NCBI GenBank assembly: GCA_024227235.1 | Contig: JAAEKY010000463.1 | Coordinates: 1 to 35,298 of the forward strand | DNA length: 35,298 nucleotides | Source of the DNA: Desulfobacteraceae bacterium | GTDB lineage: Bacteria; Desulfobacterota; Desulfobacteria; Desulfobacterales; Desulfobacteraceae | Direction: 5' to 3' | Shown here: positions 28,088 to 35,298 of the stretch, in pieces | How the letters are laid out: each line of letters opens with the position of its first letter | Position numbering within the stretch: the first letter of the stretch is position 1 | Made by a program: the position numbers and the translations under genes | The notes under the pieces: generated by a model | What the model was told of the DNA's origin: nothing | What the model saw: only the letters and a program-made list of their open reading frames with translations | Database searches by the model: none

Positions 28088-28732
28088 TTAAACTCCTCGT
28101 TTATCTGGATTCCATATGAGTTTGTGTTGCTGCAAAGAAAGTCTTGCATGAAGGTTATCCTTAATCATCCAGGCAGCAATATCCTTTGGTGAGATTTGGC
28201 CGAAAACAGGAGAAAGATGAATTTTTTCCCGTGAGATTTTTTGTAAGTCGATCTCAATGATAGATTTCGCATATTCATAGTCTTTTTGAGAACCGATCAC
28301 AAATTTAATTTCATCTTTTTGGGATAGCAGCGTTAAATTTTCTGATAAAAAACTTTCAGATTCATTACTGGAAGGACATTTTATATCTATTATTTTAATG
28401 CAGTCTGGATGAACGTCTTTAATGCTGATACTTCCATTGGTTTCAAGCAGGACGTGATAGCTTTTATCCACAAGCTTGGAGATCAGGGCAGGCGTTTCTT
28501 TTTGCAGCAAAGGCTCTCCACCGGTGATTTCTACTAAGTTACAATTGTATGAATCAATTTTTTTTAAAATTTGATCAGTAACTATTGATTGAGATTCTTG
28601 GTTTGCATAGGGTGTATCACACCATTGGCAATTTAGATTGCATCCAGATAATCTTATAAAAACACAAGGCAATCCTGCAAAAGTGGACTCCCCCTGTAGG
28701 CTTAAAAAAATCTCGCATATATTAAGCGGCAA
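28088..28732 (-). CDS. queE: 7-carboxy-7-deazaguanine synthase (radical SAM)
   Basis: A 214-residue radical SAM protein. LSLQGESTFAGLPCVFIRLSGC leads into the CNLNCQWCDTPYA cluster motif, and the TGGEPLLQ motif is present. QueE uses SAM and Mg2+ to contract the carboxytetrahydropterin ring. The start is a TTG at 28732, immediately after the queD stop, with AGGAG seven bases upstream inside the end of queD. Translation is probably coupled to queD. Confidence 0.94.
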   Translation of the reverse strand: MPLNICEIFLSLQGESTFAGLPCVFIRLSGCNLNCQWCDTPYANQESQSIVTDQILKKIDSYNCNLVEITGGEPLLQKETPALISKLVDKSYHVLLETNGSISIKDVHPDCIKIIDIKCPSSNESESFLSENLTLLSQKDEIKFVIGSQKDYEYAKSIIEIDLQKISREKIHLSPVFGQISPKDIAAWMIKDNLHARLSLQQHKLIWNPDKRGV

Positions 28733-29113
28733 TTATTTCTCCTGATAGGAAGATCCACACCCAGGGCTTTCAAATACCATTACTTTGCTGACCTGAATGG
28801 AATCAGTATTCAAACGTCGGGAAAGTTCAGTATATAAAAGCTTTGAAAGGTTTTCAGATGTTGGATTAATATGGCCGAATTCTACAATTTCATTGAGATT
28901 GGTGTGGTCAAGTCTACTTAATACATCTTTTACAACTTCTTTTACATCCTTGAAATCAACACCAATACCCAGCTTGTTAAGAGTCGAACATTGAATGTAT
29001 GCCTCAACAATCCAATTATGCCCGTGCATATTGGAACAGTTTCCGTCATATCCTTTCAAAGCATGGGCTGCGGCAAAATGATCTTTAACATAGATTTCAT
29101 ATATACCCGGCAT
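28733..29113 (-). CDS. queD: 6-carboxy-5,6,7,8-tetrahydropterin synthase
   Basis: A 126-residue protein of the 6-pyruvoyl-tetrahydropterin synthase family. The zinc ligands are in HFAAAHAL and NMHGHNW. The catalytic Cys precedes the second ligand pair (GNCSNMHGH). The LDHTNLNE and FESPGCGS motifs complete the site. It is the first gene of the que operon, with AAGGAG before the ATG. I saw no preQ1 riboswitch in the 137 bp upstream. That gap is AT-rich and ends at a mobile element. Confidence 0.95.
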   Translation of the reverse strand: MPGIYEIYVKDHFAAAHALKGYDGNCSNMHGHNWIVEAYIQCSTLNKLGIGVDFKDVKEVVKDVLSRLDHTNLNEIVEFGHINPTSENLSKLLYTELSRRLNTDSIQVSKVMVFESPGCGSSYQEK

Positions 29114-29250
29114 AATGTCTCCTTAAAATTAATCATTTAATTGATTTAATAAGTATTACCATAAACTTTATTATTAATCAAAATTTGTCGTTAATACCTG
29201 GATATTTGCCATAAGAAATTTTAGTTAATCCGTTACAGGGCGATTGCCTT

Positions 29251-29498
29251 TAGCCCGGATATTTCATAACCTAAAGGTCAGACCCGAAACGAGTTTGCCT
29301 CATCTTCAAGGCATCAGGTTGTGAAGCGGTAGTTGTTTTACTGCGAACAGCCTGTAACGCAGGAGATGAGGTGAACTCGTTTTGCCCGAAGGGTGACATT
29401 TTGCATCCTTAAAATTCATTAGGAGTAATAGTATAATCTACTAATATTATGGATTGTTGTTAATATAATTACTCATTTTACATGAAATATCCGGGCTA
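29251..29498. mobile_element. 248-bp MITE-like element with 17-bp terminal inverted repeats
   Basis: The ends TAGCCCGGATATTTCAT (29251-29267) and ATGAAATATCCGGGCTA (29482-29498) are perfect inverted copies. Inside, 29287-29305 and 29364-29382 form a 17-of-19 inverted pair. No coding frame is inside, and no target duplication is evident. Single copies of the end motif lie at 3618-3634 and 12915-12931. The element could be mobilised by a transposase elsewhere. Confidence 0.65.
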
Positions 29499-29650
29499 GC
29501 GTAATAGAAACTAAAGCCTATTCAGGTGCTGATATAACATACAAAGTTGGAACTTGGGCAAAGGCTGATCCCGTCCCCATCCCCGGTGCATTGTTACTAT
29601 TCGGATCAGGTATTCTTTGTCTCGTTGGATTTAAAAGAAAAAAGAATTAA
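29499..29650 (+). pseudogene. 3' remnant of a PEP-CTERM protein gene, cut by the MITE-like element
   Basis: An open frame with no start leaves the right end of the 248-bp element (in-frame TGA at 29483) and runs to TAA 29648. It encodes VIETKAYSGADITYKVGTWA followed by a PEP-CTERM-like tail: PVPIPG, hydrophobic ALLLFGSGILCLVGF, then KRKKN. This tail is a sorting signal recognised by exosortase. The 5' part of the gene is not visible on the other side of the element. Confidence 0.6.
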
Positions 29651-29668
29651 TCTTCAGGAGAGAATTTA

Positions 29669-29906
29669 ATGTAAAAAGTAGATTTTTAACTGGAATTACC
29701 ATCGTGCCTTTATTGTTTGGAGTTGCTGGTGGATCCTGGGCTTCCAGATGGGCACTGGCTTCCAGTTTGCTCAAAAGAAGGAGAATGCCCTTCACGGGTT
29801 AGCCGTTCGCAACGGACAAGTTTCAACGGTTCCGGTGCCTGGAACAATGATACTGCTTGGATCCGACCTTCTTGGCTTGGTAGGACTGAATAGACGAAAG
29901 AAATAG
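29669..29906 (+). pseudogene. Broken PEP-CTERM protein gene with a start-stop (ATGTAA)
   Basis: AGGAGAG is followed by ATG at 29669 and directly by TAA. One frame off lies a signal-peptide-like stretch (KSRFLTGITIVPLLFGVAGG) ending near 29742. A different frame, with ATG at 29748, carries a 52-residue end: GQVSTVPVPGTMILLGSDLL, then GLVGLNRRKK and TAG 29904. So signal peptide and PEP-CTERM tail survive but the middle is lost and frames are shifted. The ATG at 29748 could in principle give a mini-protein. Confidence 0.55.
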
Positions 29907-30179
29907 TAATCAGCTGCGCAAGCAGCCTTCCTCAAAGCCCCATTAACCAAATGATCAATCGGGGGAGGGTCAATATTTCAAATAAGATACTTGCCTTTTG
30001 GATTACACTTTATTAACATATTGCTATTGATTCATATTAAAGACAGTTTGCGCAAAATTCACCAATTGTTCCTGGAAACTTCCAAAATCTAAAATACACT
30101 TTTTCTAATGTCTTGTTTAATCTTTTAATCACAAACTGCTGTCTAATAGGTTATTAACCTCAAACAAAAGGAGCCTGTG

Positions 30180-30389
30180 ATGACACAAAAACTAAAAGAG
30201 AACTTTCAAATCGACAAGGGTGGCAGACGACGAATCAAAGACCGACGCTATAGAGTCTCTATCGTAAAAACTTCAGACCGGCGAACTGGCTTAAAGCGTC
30301 GCTGTGGATGGGACAGAAGATACAAACACCTTGATATTATCAGTGTAACTAACCGACGTACCGGATCAGTTGATCCCTCAACTGCCTGA
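30180..30389 (+). CDS. Small Arg-rich protein, 69 residues, RRxxDRR repeats
   Basis: The ATG at 30180 is preferred over GTG 30177 because AAAGGAG ends six bases before it. The product carries GGRRRIKDRRYR, then SDRRTGLKRRCGWDRRYK, then NRRTG, i.e. repeated Arg-Arg/Asp-Arg-Arg units. Related small proteins occur in Desulfobacterota, as I recall. It is highly basic, probably nucleic-acid or polyanion binding. It stands alone between decayed genes and a group II intron fragment. Confidence 0.65.
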   Translation: MTQKLKENFQIDKGGRRRIKDRRYRVSIVKTSDRRTGLKRRCGWDRRYKHLDIISVTNRRTGSVDPSTA

Positions 30390-30498
30390 TCTATATCCGG
30401 GTGGTCTCTTTCTGTATTCTGCCCGGATTCAATCAAAGCTCATTTAAGGTTTGCATTGGTATCTCAAAGAATAATAACCTTTGAAAAATTTAAGATAG

Positions 30499-30592
30499 GT
30501 CGAGTAGACTGGGGCCTCCCTCGGTTTTAACCTCAGTTGTTCCCCAGTCCCCCTACAGAACCGGACAAGCGGATTTCCCACACATACGGCTC
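30499..30592 (-). mobile_element. Group II intron domain V/VI remnant
   Basis: On the minus strand 30592-30558 reads as a 35-nt domain V (GAGCCGTATG...GTCCGGTTC). Behind it a domain VI-like hairpin pairs ACTGGGG with CCCCAGT (arms at 30542-30548 and 30508-30514), ending in CTACTCGACC, a common intron 3' end. No reverse transcriptase is present. It is cut off on the 5' side near a T9/G8 tract at about 30605-30621. Confidence 0.6.
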
Positions 30593-30725
30593 TTCGCACT
30601 CCAGTTTTTTTTTGGGGGGGGAGGATCAGTTTTATATTATGGTGAAATTGTGGTAATAATTTGCTGTGTGTAACAATGGATTATATACATGTGACTTGAT
30701 TTTGGAGTTATAGTGCCGGAAATGA

Positions 30726-30758
30726 AATAACCCCTTTCTGTATTTGAGAGGGGTTATT
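30726..30758. terminator. Bidirectional hairpin downstream of the minus-strand pair
   Basis: AATAACCCC (30726-30734) pairs with GGGGTTATT (30750-30758) around a 15-nt loop. On the plus strand TCTTTTG follows; on the minus strand the T-run is poor. It lies just after the minus-strand gene that ends at 30776. Confidence 0.55.
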
Positions 30759-30775
30759 CTTTTGTAATTAAAGAA

Positions 30776-31054
30776 CTATAAAGACCGGATCACTTCATTC
30801 ATTTGATCTACTGAAGCAACTGGATGAGTTGAGAATTCGCAATAAGGACTATATTGCTGTACCATCTTGGAAATTTCAACTTCGGTCCCTTCTACAATAG
30901 TGTAACCATCACCCTCACCAACAAAACAGCCCCAATCTTTTGTTAATCCTACCTCAATATCTTGTTGAACCAATGACATTAAAAGTGAGAACCCCTCACC
31001 ACGTTCCTGAGGATTAATTGGGATAAGAGATCTGTTTAATTTCCAAAGCATCAA
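30776..31054 (-). CDS. Small protein of 92 residues, possibly DUF3303-like
   Basis: I do not recognise the family with certainty. The product is mixed alpha/beta, with GLTKDWGCFVGEGDGYTIVEG and an EISKMVQQYSPYCEFSTHPVASVDQM end. This pattern of strand-turn-strand followed by a helix and HPV suggests a ferredoxin-like fold such as DUF3303. It begins 5 bp after the stop of the ABM-like gene, so both are one operon and may form a heteromer. No signal peptide is seen. Confidence 0.65.
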   Translation of the reverse strand: MMLWKLNRSLIPINPQERGEGFSLLMSLVQQDIEVGLTKDWGCFVGEGDGYTIVEGTEVEISKMVQQYSPYCEFSTHPVASVDQMNEVIRSL

Positions 31055-31059
31055 ATGTT

Positions 31060-31374
31060 TTAATTCTCAAATTTGATAGGTTCTGGAACAATAGGTGATG
31101 GTCCCATTAGGTCAAATTTAATGTTCATTGTATAATCTCGAAGTTCTTGCACAACTTTTTGTACGGTTTCATTTTCTGCCCAAGTTGCCCAAGATTTAAA
31201 GTTGTCAAATTCATATGTTACGACTGCTTGATATGAACCAGTAACAGGCCTGTATGCTCTGAATTCTTTGATTCCAGGGACACTGAACTGGCGTTTCATG
31301 GCAGATTGAGACCACTTAGCATATTCTTCTGCTTTTCCGGGTAAAATATCCCATTTGCAAGTATAAAGTACCAT
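31060..31374 (-). CDS. ABM/Dabb-like small ferredoxin-fold protein
   Basis: A 104-residue protein read from ATG 31374, with AAGGAG seven bases before it; a longer form from 31410 lacks a site. The opening VLYTCKWDILPGKAEEYAKWS and the later YQAVVTYEFDNFKSWATWAEN and VQKVVQELRDY match antibiotic-biosynthesis-monooxygenase/Dabb dimeric alpha-beta barrels. Function varies widely in this fold (oxygenase, heme handling, binding), so none is assigned. It is first in a two-gene operon with the 92-residue protein. Confidence 0.75.
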   Translation of the reverse strand: MVLYTCKWDILPGKAEEYAKWSQSAMKRQFSVPGIKEFRAYRPVTGSYQAVVTYEFDNFKSWATWAENETVQKVVQELRDYTMNIKFDLMGPSPIVPEPIKFEN

Positions 31375-31603
31375 TTTTATTCTCCTTAATTTGTAATTAA
31401 AAATATTCAATTAAAAGTTGATAGCTCCTCAGAATGTAAATTTCTAAGGAGCTATGATGTGCATAGTTTGAGTAGATTTTCCATTTTACAATCAACCAAT
31501 TTGTTAAAATAATTTATAATCATAATTGTATGTTGATGACCAATCTTTATGGCTTTTTTTAGACAGAAATGTATTGATCACGGCCATAACCCACTAAAAT
31601 ATT

Positions 31604-32047
31604 TTATTGTTTTTTTATCAGCGTCACAGTTTCATAATACCCAGTGGATTTGATGAATGATTGAATCATTATCTTATTTCCGTCATCAGTAATTGTTGCT
31701 CTTCCATCGCTCCAGGAGAGGTCAAAAGTAATTGGATCACTGACATGATGAATAAATGCTTCATCAACCATTTTGTAAGATAAATTCCCTTTTATCATTT
31801 CTTCGTTTTTACCGACCCATTTTCCTCCATTTGTTCTGACACCTACAAATTGATTACCTTGTTGGGAAATTTTAATAATGTCTTTTTCAATCGTTGTTGA
31901 ACTGGATATATTGGCCCCTTCTTTTGTTATTACAGCATTCCATTCACCATTTAGGTTATAAGCAGATCCAGCTGTTGAAATGCCCATTGCAAAGAAGCAA
32001 ATTAATACAAATGATACGCCTATGATAATAATTGATTTTGTTTTCAT
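31604..32047 (-). CDS. Small exported beta-rich protein
   Basis: A 147-residue protein with a signal peptide (KSIIIIGVSFVLICFFAMGISTAG). The mature part has alternating strands: NLNGEWNAVITKEG, IIKISQQGNQFVGVRTNGGKWVGKN, ITFDLSWSDGRATITDDGNKIMI. This recalls small lipocalin-like (calycin) domains of the NGxW type. GGGAGG precedes the ATG. It is monocistronic as far as I can see. No specific family is recognised. Confidence 0.75.
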   Translation of the reverse strand: MKTKSIIIIGVSFVLICFFAMGISTAGSAYNLNGEWNAVITKEGANISSSTTIEKDIIKISQQGNQFVGVRTNGGKWVGKNEEMIKGNLSYKMVDEAFIHHVSDPITFDLSWSDGRATITDDGNKIMIQSFIKSTGYYETVTLIKKQ

Positions 32048-32940
32048 AGCATCCTCCCTTATTCAAAAGTTAAATGACTCTATTGATATCTAATATGGAA
32101 AAATGGATAGCGTAATTCTCAGATATTCAAGAATAATCATAAGCCAACATCATCATTAAATTGATAACTACAGCCAAAATATTTCAGAAATTCGAATTAA
32201 GATCTAAAAGAGAGAAGTTCGTGTTGCAAAATGGGCATAGCCTTAATAAAATCAGAAGAGAATTCTATAAGGTGGCACGTCCATATTAATTATTAATTCA
32301 TATCGAATGTATAGGGATTTGTCAATAAGATAAAGTATCTATATTTATTGAAAAAATCGATGATTTTATATGTAGGAATATTGTGAAAAATACTACCCAT
32401 ATTTTCTCTAAATGATCATATAAAAAATTATTTAGATCAAGGTTGAATTATTAGAATTTAAACAAAGTGTAATAACTTTTTGATGTCACCTGAAGTGATC
32501 TTTCTTTCTTTTTATAGTCACATAATCATGCTGCATTCTCGTATGTTTTCTGAATTTCAAAAGTTAAGAATCCTTGCATCAAGAGAAAACAGCACCTCTT
32601 AATAACTTTGGGAATGTATTGTTTTGGTATCTTTGAGCATTTTGGCTTCTGAATACTTCACCATCGGATAATAATGTTTGAGTAAAACTTATTGGAATTT
32701 ATTTCTTAATTGGTGAGCACTTCTAAAAGTAAAAAAACACCAACTTGGTAGAAATTAAAACCTGACATAAATAGCCATAGGGCTCACTTTGTATGCACTC
32801 TATTTTTTTTCGAATTTCTATTTTATGTTAATGAGACTTATCAAAATGATCAATTATAATAAAATATTTAAAGGCTTGACAAAGTAGATTGCCTTGATCT
32901 AATGGATACATTAATGTGTTGTTGATAATGAGGGTGCATT
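32048..32940. other. Long AT-rich intergenic region
   Basis: Nearly 900 bp between the divergent exported-protein gene and the GntR gene. Neither strand carries a convincing coding frame, and I see no tRNA, strong hairpin or repeat. The 3' end holds the likely promoter of the GntR gene. Confidence 0.55.
32876..32904 (+). promoter_or_regulatory. Candidate sigma-70-type promoter of the GntR gene
   Basis: TTGACA at 32876-32881 is a perfect -35 box. With 17-bp spacing the -10 box would be CTAATG, a poor match. The GntR start codon is 36 bp further on, which leaves room for an operator. Confidence 0.35.
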
Positions 32941-33600
32941 ATGAATAAACAAAATTTAGAAGAATTCGCTTACGAATCTATAATTGGACTCATTCTTGAA
33001 AATCATTTCAGCCCTGGTGATTTTTTATTGGAAACCGAACTCTCAAAAAAATTTCAATTGAGCAGGACGCCTGTCAGACATGCCTTGGCTAAACTTGTAG
33101 CAGAAGGTTTTTTAGAAAGAAAAAAAAAGAAAGGATGTTATATCCCTTCAGCCACCCCCCAAGATGCCAGGCATGTTTTTTATGCGAGGGAAAGAATAGA
33201 AGGCCTAACTGCTGCCTCTGCTGCCCGATATGCTGTAGACAGTGACATCGAATATTTATATGAATTACTTGAAAAAGAACAAAGGGTATCCAACCATAGA
33301 GGGGAGGAAAATAAGAGGTCTTACTTAAAGATTAATGAAAACTTTCATCTTGGCATTGCCAGAATAAGTCACAATAAATATTTAGAGCAGTATTGTACGA
33401 ACATTTTCTGGCGTTCCCACGCATATATTCTGTTTTTTAACCCCGATTACAATGGATTGACTGCTATCGGGCAAGGCCTTGGCCCAACTCAGCATATTGA
33501 GATTACAAAAGCAATTGAGAACAGGAACGAAGAAAAAGCTGAAAACTTAGTAAAACAGCATATCCGGACTACATTTGAAGAATTATTTATAAGGATATAG
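32941..33600 (+). CDS. GntR-family (FCD subfamily) transcriptional regulator
   Basis: A 219-residue regulator. The winged helix is FSPGDFLLETELSKKFQLSR, TPVRHALAKLVAEGFLERK with the GCYIPSA wing. The C-terminal all-helical FCD domain (about 78-215) contains RERIEGLTAASAARYA and the metal-site type motif NFHLGIARISHN, with later H residues in TQHIEITKAIENRN. FCD members sense small organic acids. GAGGG precedes the ATG. It precedes the usp and nhaC-type genes on the same strand, which may be its targets. Confidence 0.92.
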   Translation: MNKQNLEEFAYESIIGLILENHFSPGDFLLETELSKKFQLSRTPVRHALAKLVAEGFLERKKKKGCYIPSATPQDARHVFYARERIEGLTAASAARYAVDSDIEYLYELLEKEQRVSNHRGEENKRSYLKINENFHLGIARISHNKYLEQYCTNIFWRSHAYILFFNPDYNGLTAIGQGLGPTQHIEITKAIENRNEEKAENLVKQHIRTTFEELFIRI

Positions 33601-33737
33601 ACAGATAAATAGCAAAAATAGAAGGTGTATACTCTTTTATGTATCCATTAAAGGATTTTTAGAGGAGCGTATGGCGAAAAACTAATTTTTTACTTTAATT
33701 AATACGGAATAAATAAAATCTAAAGAGGGAGGATTGC

Positions 33738-34196
33738 ATGGAAGAAGTCAAGAGTATTCTTTATCCGATCGCATTAACCGATATCTCTAAAAGGGTTGCC
33801 CCTTATGTGGTTACATTGGCAAAACAGCTTGATGCGAAGGTCCATTTGATTCATGTGTTGCGTCGGTTTGACTGGTTTGTGGACACCTATGTTTCTGATC
33901 CTCCCAAACCAGATTTTAAACGGATTGCCAGCGATTTTGAAGGGCAGGTACTCAAACAAGCCCATCAGAAGTTAGAGTCCTTTGTCAAAAAATATCTAAA
34001 AGATGTTCAGGTTGCAGACGCAAAGGTTGTGTCTGGGACGCATTACAAACAAATTTTAAACTATGTTGATACCGCTGGAATTGATTTGATTATCATGGGC
34101 AGAGGAAACACAATACAAAAAGTTGTATTCGGTTCTGTTGCCGAAAAAGTATCCAGGCTTTCCTCAGTCCCAGTAATGTTAGTTAAAAGCACTTAA
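33738..34196 (+). CDS. Universal stress protein (UspA family)
   Basis: A 152-residue single USP domain. It begins ILYPIALTDISKRVAPYVVTLA, carries LDAKVHLIHVL, and ends with the ATP-binding motif IIMGRGNTIQKVVFGSVAEKV followed by SVPVMLV. The G-x-G-N plus GS spacing indicates an ATP-binding subtype. GGGAGG precedes the ATG. It is 48 bp before the antiporter gene, so the two are probably co-expressed. In several bacteria USP proteins modulate neighbouring transporters; that is inference here. Confidence 0.92.
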   Translation: MEEVKSILYPIALTDISKRVAPYVVTLAKQLDAKVHLIHVLRRFDWFVDTYVSDPPKPDFKRIASDFEGQVLKQAHQKLESFVKKYLKDVQVADAKVVSGTHYKQILNYVDTAGIDLIIMGRGNTIQKVVFGSVAEKVSRLSSVPVMLVKST

Positions 34197-34244
34197 GATA
34201 AGTCCATAAATAATTAATCGGTTTGATAATAACAGGAGTAAATT

Positions 34245-35298
34245 ATGAGTTTTAATCGTGAAAAGCGTGATCCATATTTCTGGGAAGCCCTGGTATCGAT
34301 AGCAGGTCTAATCCTATTCATCAGTCTGGCCATCTTACGCTATGAAACAGATGCCCATGTACCCATTCTTCTCGGCGTATTTGTGGCCGCATTGGTGGGT
34401 CTTCGAGCCGGATATTCATATAAAGAAATTGAAACCGGCATGCTAAACGGCATCACTAATTCGCTTCAAGCCATTGTGATTTTGGCCATCATTGGTATTC
34501 TTATTGGTGTCTGGATTTTAAGTGGTGTGGTTCCGACACTGCTTTTTTATGGGTTAAAAATATTACATCCCTCAATATTTTTGCCGGCAACGGTGATTAT
34601 ATGTTCCGTAACCTCTCTTGCCACAGGGACTTCTTGGGGGACATGCGGCACCATTGGTATTGCTTTGATCGGTATCGGACAGGGGTTGGGATTTCCACTT
34701 CCTTTGGTGGCAGGAGCCGTGCTTTCCGGTGCCTATTTTGGAGATAAGATGTCCCCCCTGTCAGACACCACCAATATGGCACCGGCTATGGTGGGAACTG
34801 ATCTTTACACACATATAAAGCATATGTCCTATACCACGGGAGTCAGTTATGCCATCACTCTTGTGATCGAAATTGCACTGGGCTTTTATTACGGCGGTGG
34901 AGAAGCAAACTTGGAAAGTGTCAACCAGATATTAACAGGCATTCAGTCGCAGTTCAGCGTCAATTTGTTGTTATTGATTCCACCGGTAATTATCCTGGTC
35001 CTTGCATTTAAAAAAATTCCAGCTGTACCGGGAATTGTGATCGGAATAATGGCCGCCGGTGTTTTGGGGGTTATTTTTCAGAATAACAATTTTGGCAGCA
35101 TTTTATCTGCAGCCTATGGCGGCTATACCATCAACAGTGGAATTGAAGCCGTTGACAACCTTTTAACCAAGTGTGGTTTTTCATCCATGTTGTCCACCAT
35201 ATCCTTGGTGATCTGCGACATGATGTGCGGCGGGATTTGGGAAAAGCCCAATCTGCGTCGGGTTCTTGTTATCGTTATTCTTAAAAAGGTCGAATCAA
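34245..35298 (+). CDS. nhaC: Na+/H+ antiporter NhaC family protein, 3' end cut by window edge
   Basis: 351 codons are visible from ATG 34245, with AGGAG upstream, and the frame is open at the right edge. At least eight hydrophobic helices are seen. The family core is TSLATGTSWGTCGTIGIALIGIGQG and SGAYFGDKMSPLSDTTNMAPAMVGTDLYTHIKHM. NhaC proteins exchange Na+ for H+; some relatives instead exchange malate and lactate (MleN type). The window ends in the conserved late segment (CGFSSMLSTISLVICDMMCGG). It follows a GntR/FCD regulator and a USP gene. Confidence 0.92.
   Translation, partial: MSFNREKRDPYFWEALVSIAGLILFISLAILRYETDAHVPILLGVFVAALVGLRAGYSYKEIETGMLNGITNSLQAIVILAIIGILIGVWILSGVVPTLLFYGLKILHPSIFLPATVIICSVTSLATGTSWGTCGTIGIALIGIGQGLGFPLPLVAGAVLSGAYFGDKMSPLSDTTNMAPAMVGTDLYTHIKHMSYTTGVSYAITLVIEIALGFYYGGGEANLESVNQILTGIQSQFSVNLLLLIPPVIILVLAFKKIPAVPGIVIGIMAAGVLGVIFQNNNFGSILSAAYGGYTINSGIEAVDNLLTKCGFSSMLSTISLVICDMMCGGIWEKPNLRRVLVIVILKKVES

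Noticed and set aside
29114..29250. preQ1 riboswitch ahead of queD
   Set aside because: I looked for the short pseudoknot pattern before the que operon and did not find it.
30248..30436. Minus-strand 62-codon frame
   Set aside because: Antisense to the Arg-rich small gene, which has the better ribosome site and repeat pattern.
34597..34782. Minus-strand 61-codon frame
   Set aside because: It is antisense to the NhaC antiporter core motifs.
1..35298. CRISPR arrays, tRNA and rRNA genes, full insertion sequences
   Set aside because: No regularly spaced direct repeats, no cloverleaf with CCA-like ends and no transposase frame were seen.

Overview
The window looks like chromosomal DNA of a low-GC, anaerobic, sulfate-reducer-like Desulfobacterota, probably Desulfobacteraceae and close to Desulfobacula or Desulfobacter. 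This is inferred from gene content: a CooC-type nickel ATPase, an AmrS-type radical SAM enzyme, UbiA/UbiX-type quinone genes, PEP-CTERM remnants, Cache and hybrid sensor kinases, a (Fe-S) CCG-domain protein and small Arg/Lys-rich proteins. I see no rRNA, tRNA or CRISPR array.

Layout. (1) 1-3483, minus: a hybrid histidine kinase cut by the left edge, with a duplicated N-terminal domain, a GAF-like region, HisKA, HATPase and two receiver domains. (2) 3873-10398, plus: a tightly packed seven-gene run of cooC, a SAM methyltransferase, amrS, a UbiA prenyltransferase, ubiX, a CCA-type nucleotidyltransferase and an MFS carrier. (3) 10399-10857: a non-coding stretch rich in dyad symmetry. (4) 10858-12867: a secreted calcium-loop/PPC-domain protein that stops inside its second PPC domain, just before a dispersed 17-bp motif. 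(5) 12955-16605, minus: a Cache-PAS sensor kinase directly abutting a LivK-like binding protein, with no transporter permease or ATPase, so probably a sensing pair. (6) 16666-19294: a DUF89 protein, a likely group II intron 5' remnant, a DUF1127 gene divergent from a LysR regulator, and a 47-residue Lys-rich protein. (7) 19613-24599: a stand-alone receiver protein, a Sel1-repeat protein with a HELAGH motif, glycerol kinase, and a membrane PAS protein. (8) 24843-27393: serB and a GlcF-like iron-sulfur protein. (9) 27390-29113, minus: the queD-queE-queC set for preQ0. (10) 29251-30600: a decayed region with a 248-bp MITE-like element, two broken PEP-CTERM genes, a small Arg-rich gene and a group II intron domain V/VI remnant. 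(11) 30776-32047, minus: two small ferredoxin-fold-like proteins and one small secreted protein. (12) 32941-35298, plus: a GntR/FCD regulator, a universal stress protein and an NhaC-family antiporter cut by the right edge.

Working together. The 3.9-10.4 kb run combines metal and radical-SAM chemistry with quinone-ring prenylation/decarboxylation and tRNA end maturation. queDEC makes the 7-deazaguanine precursor of queuosine. The signalling genes (two large kinases, one single receiver, one PAS sensor) have no obvious output partners here. The accessory signal is a set of four 17-bp motif copies, two of them forming the ends of a 248-bp element. Three of the four copies lie at the broken end of a gene. 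I found no strong candidate for a wholly new multi-gene system. The most unusual items are the binding-protein/kinase pair, the duplicated kinase N-terminal domain, the motif family with its truncated neighbours, and the structured 10.5-10.8 kb intergenic region.
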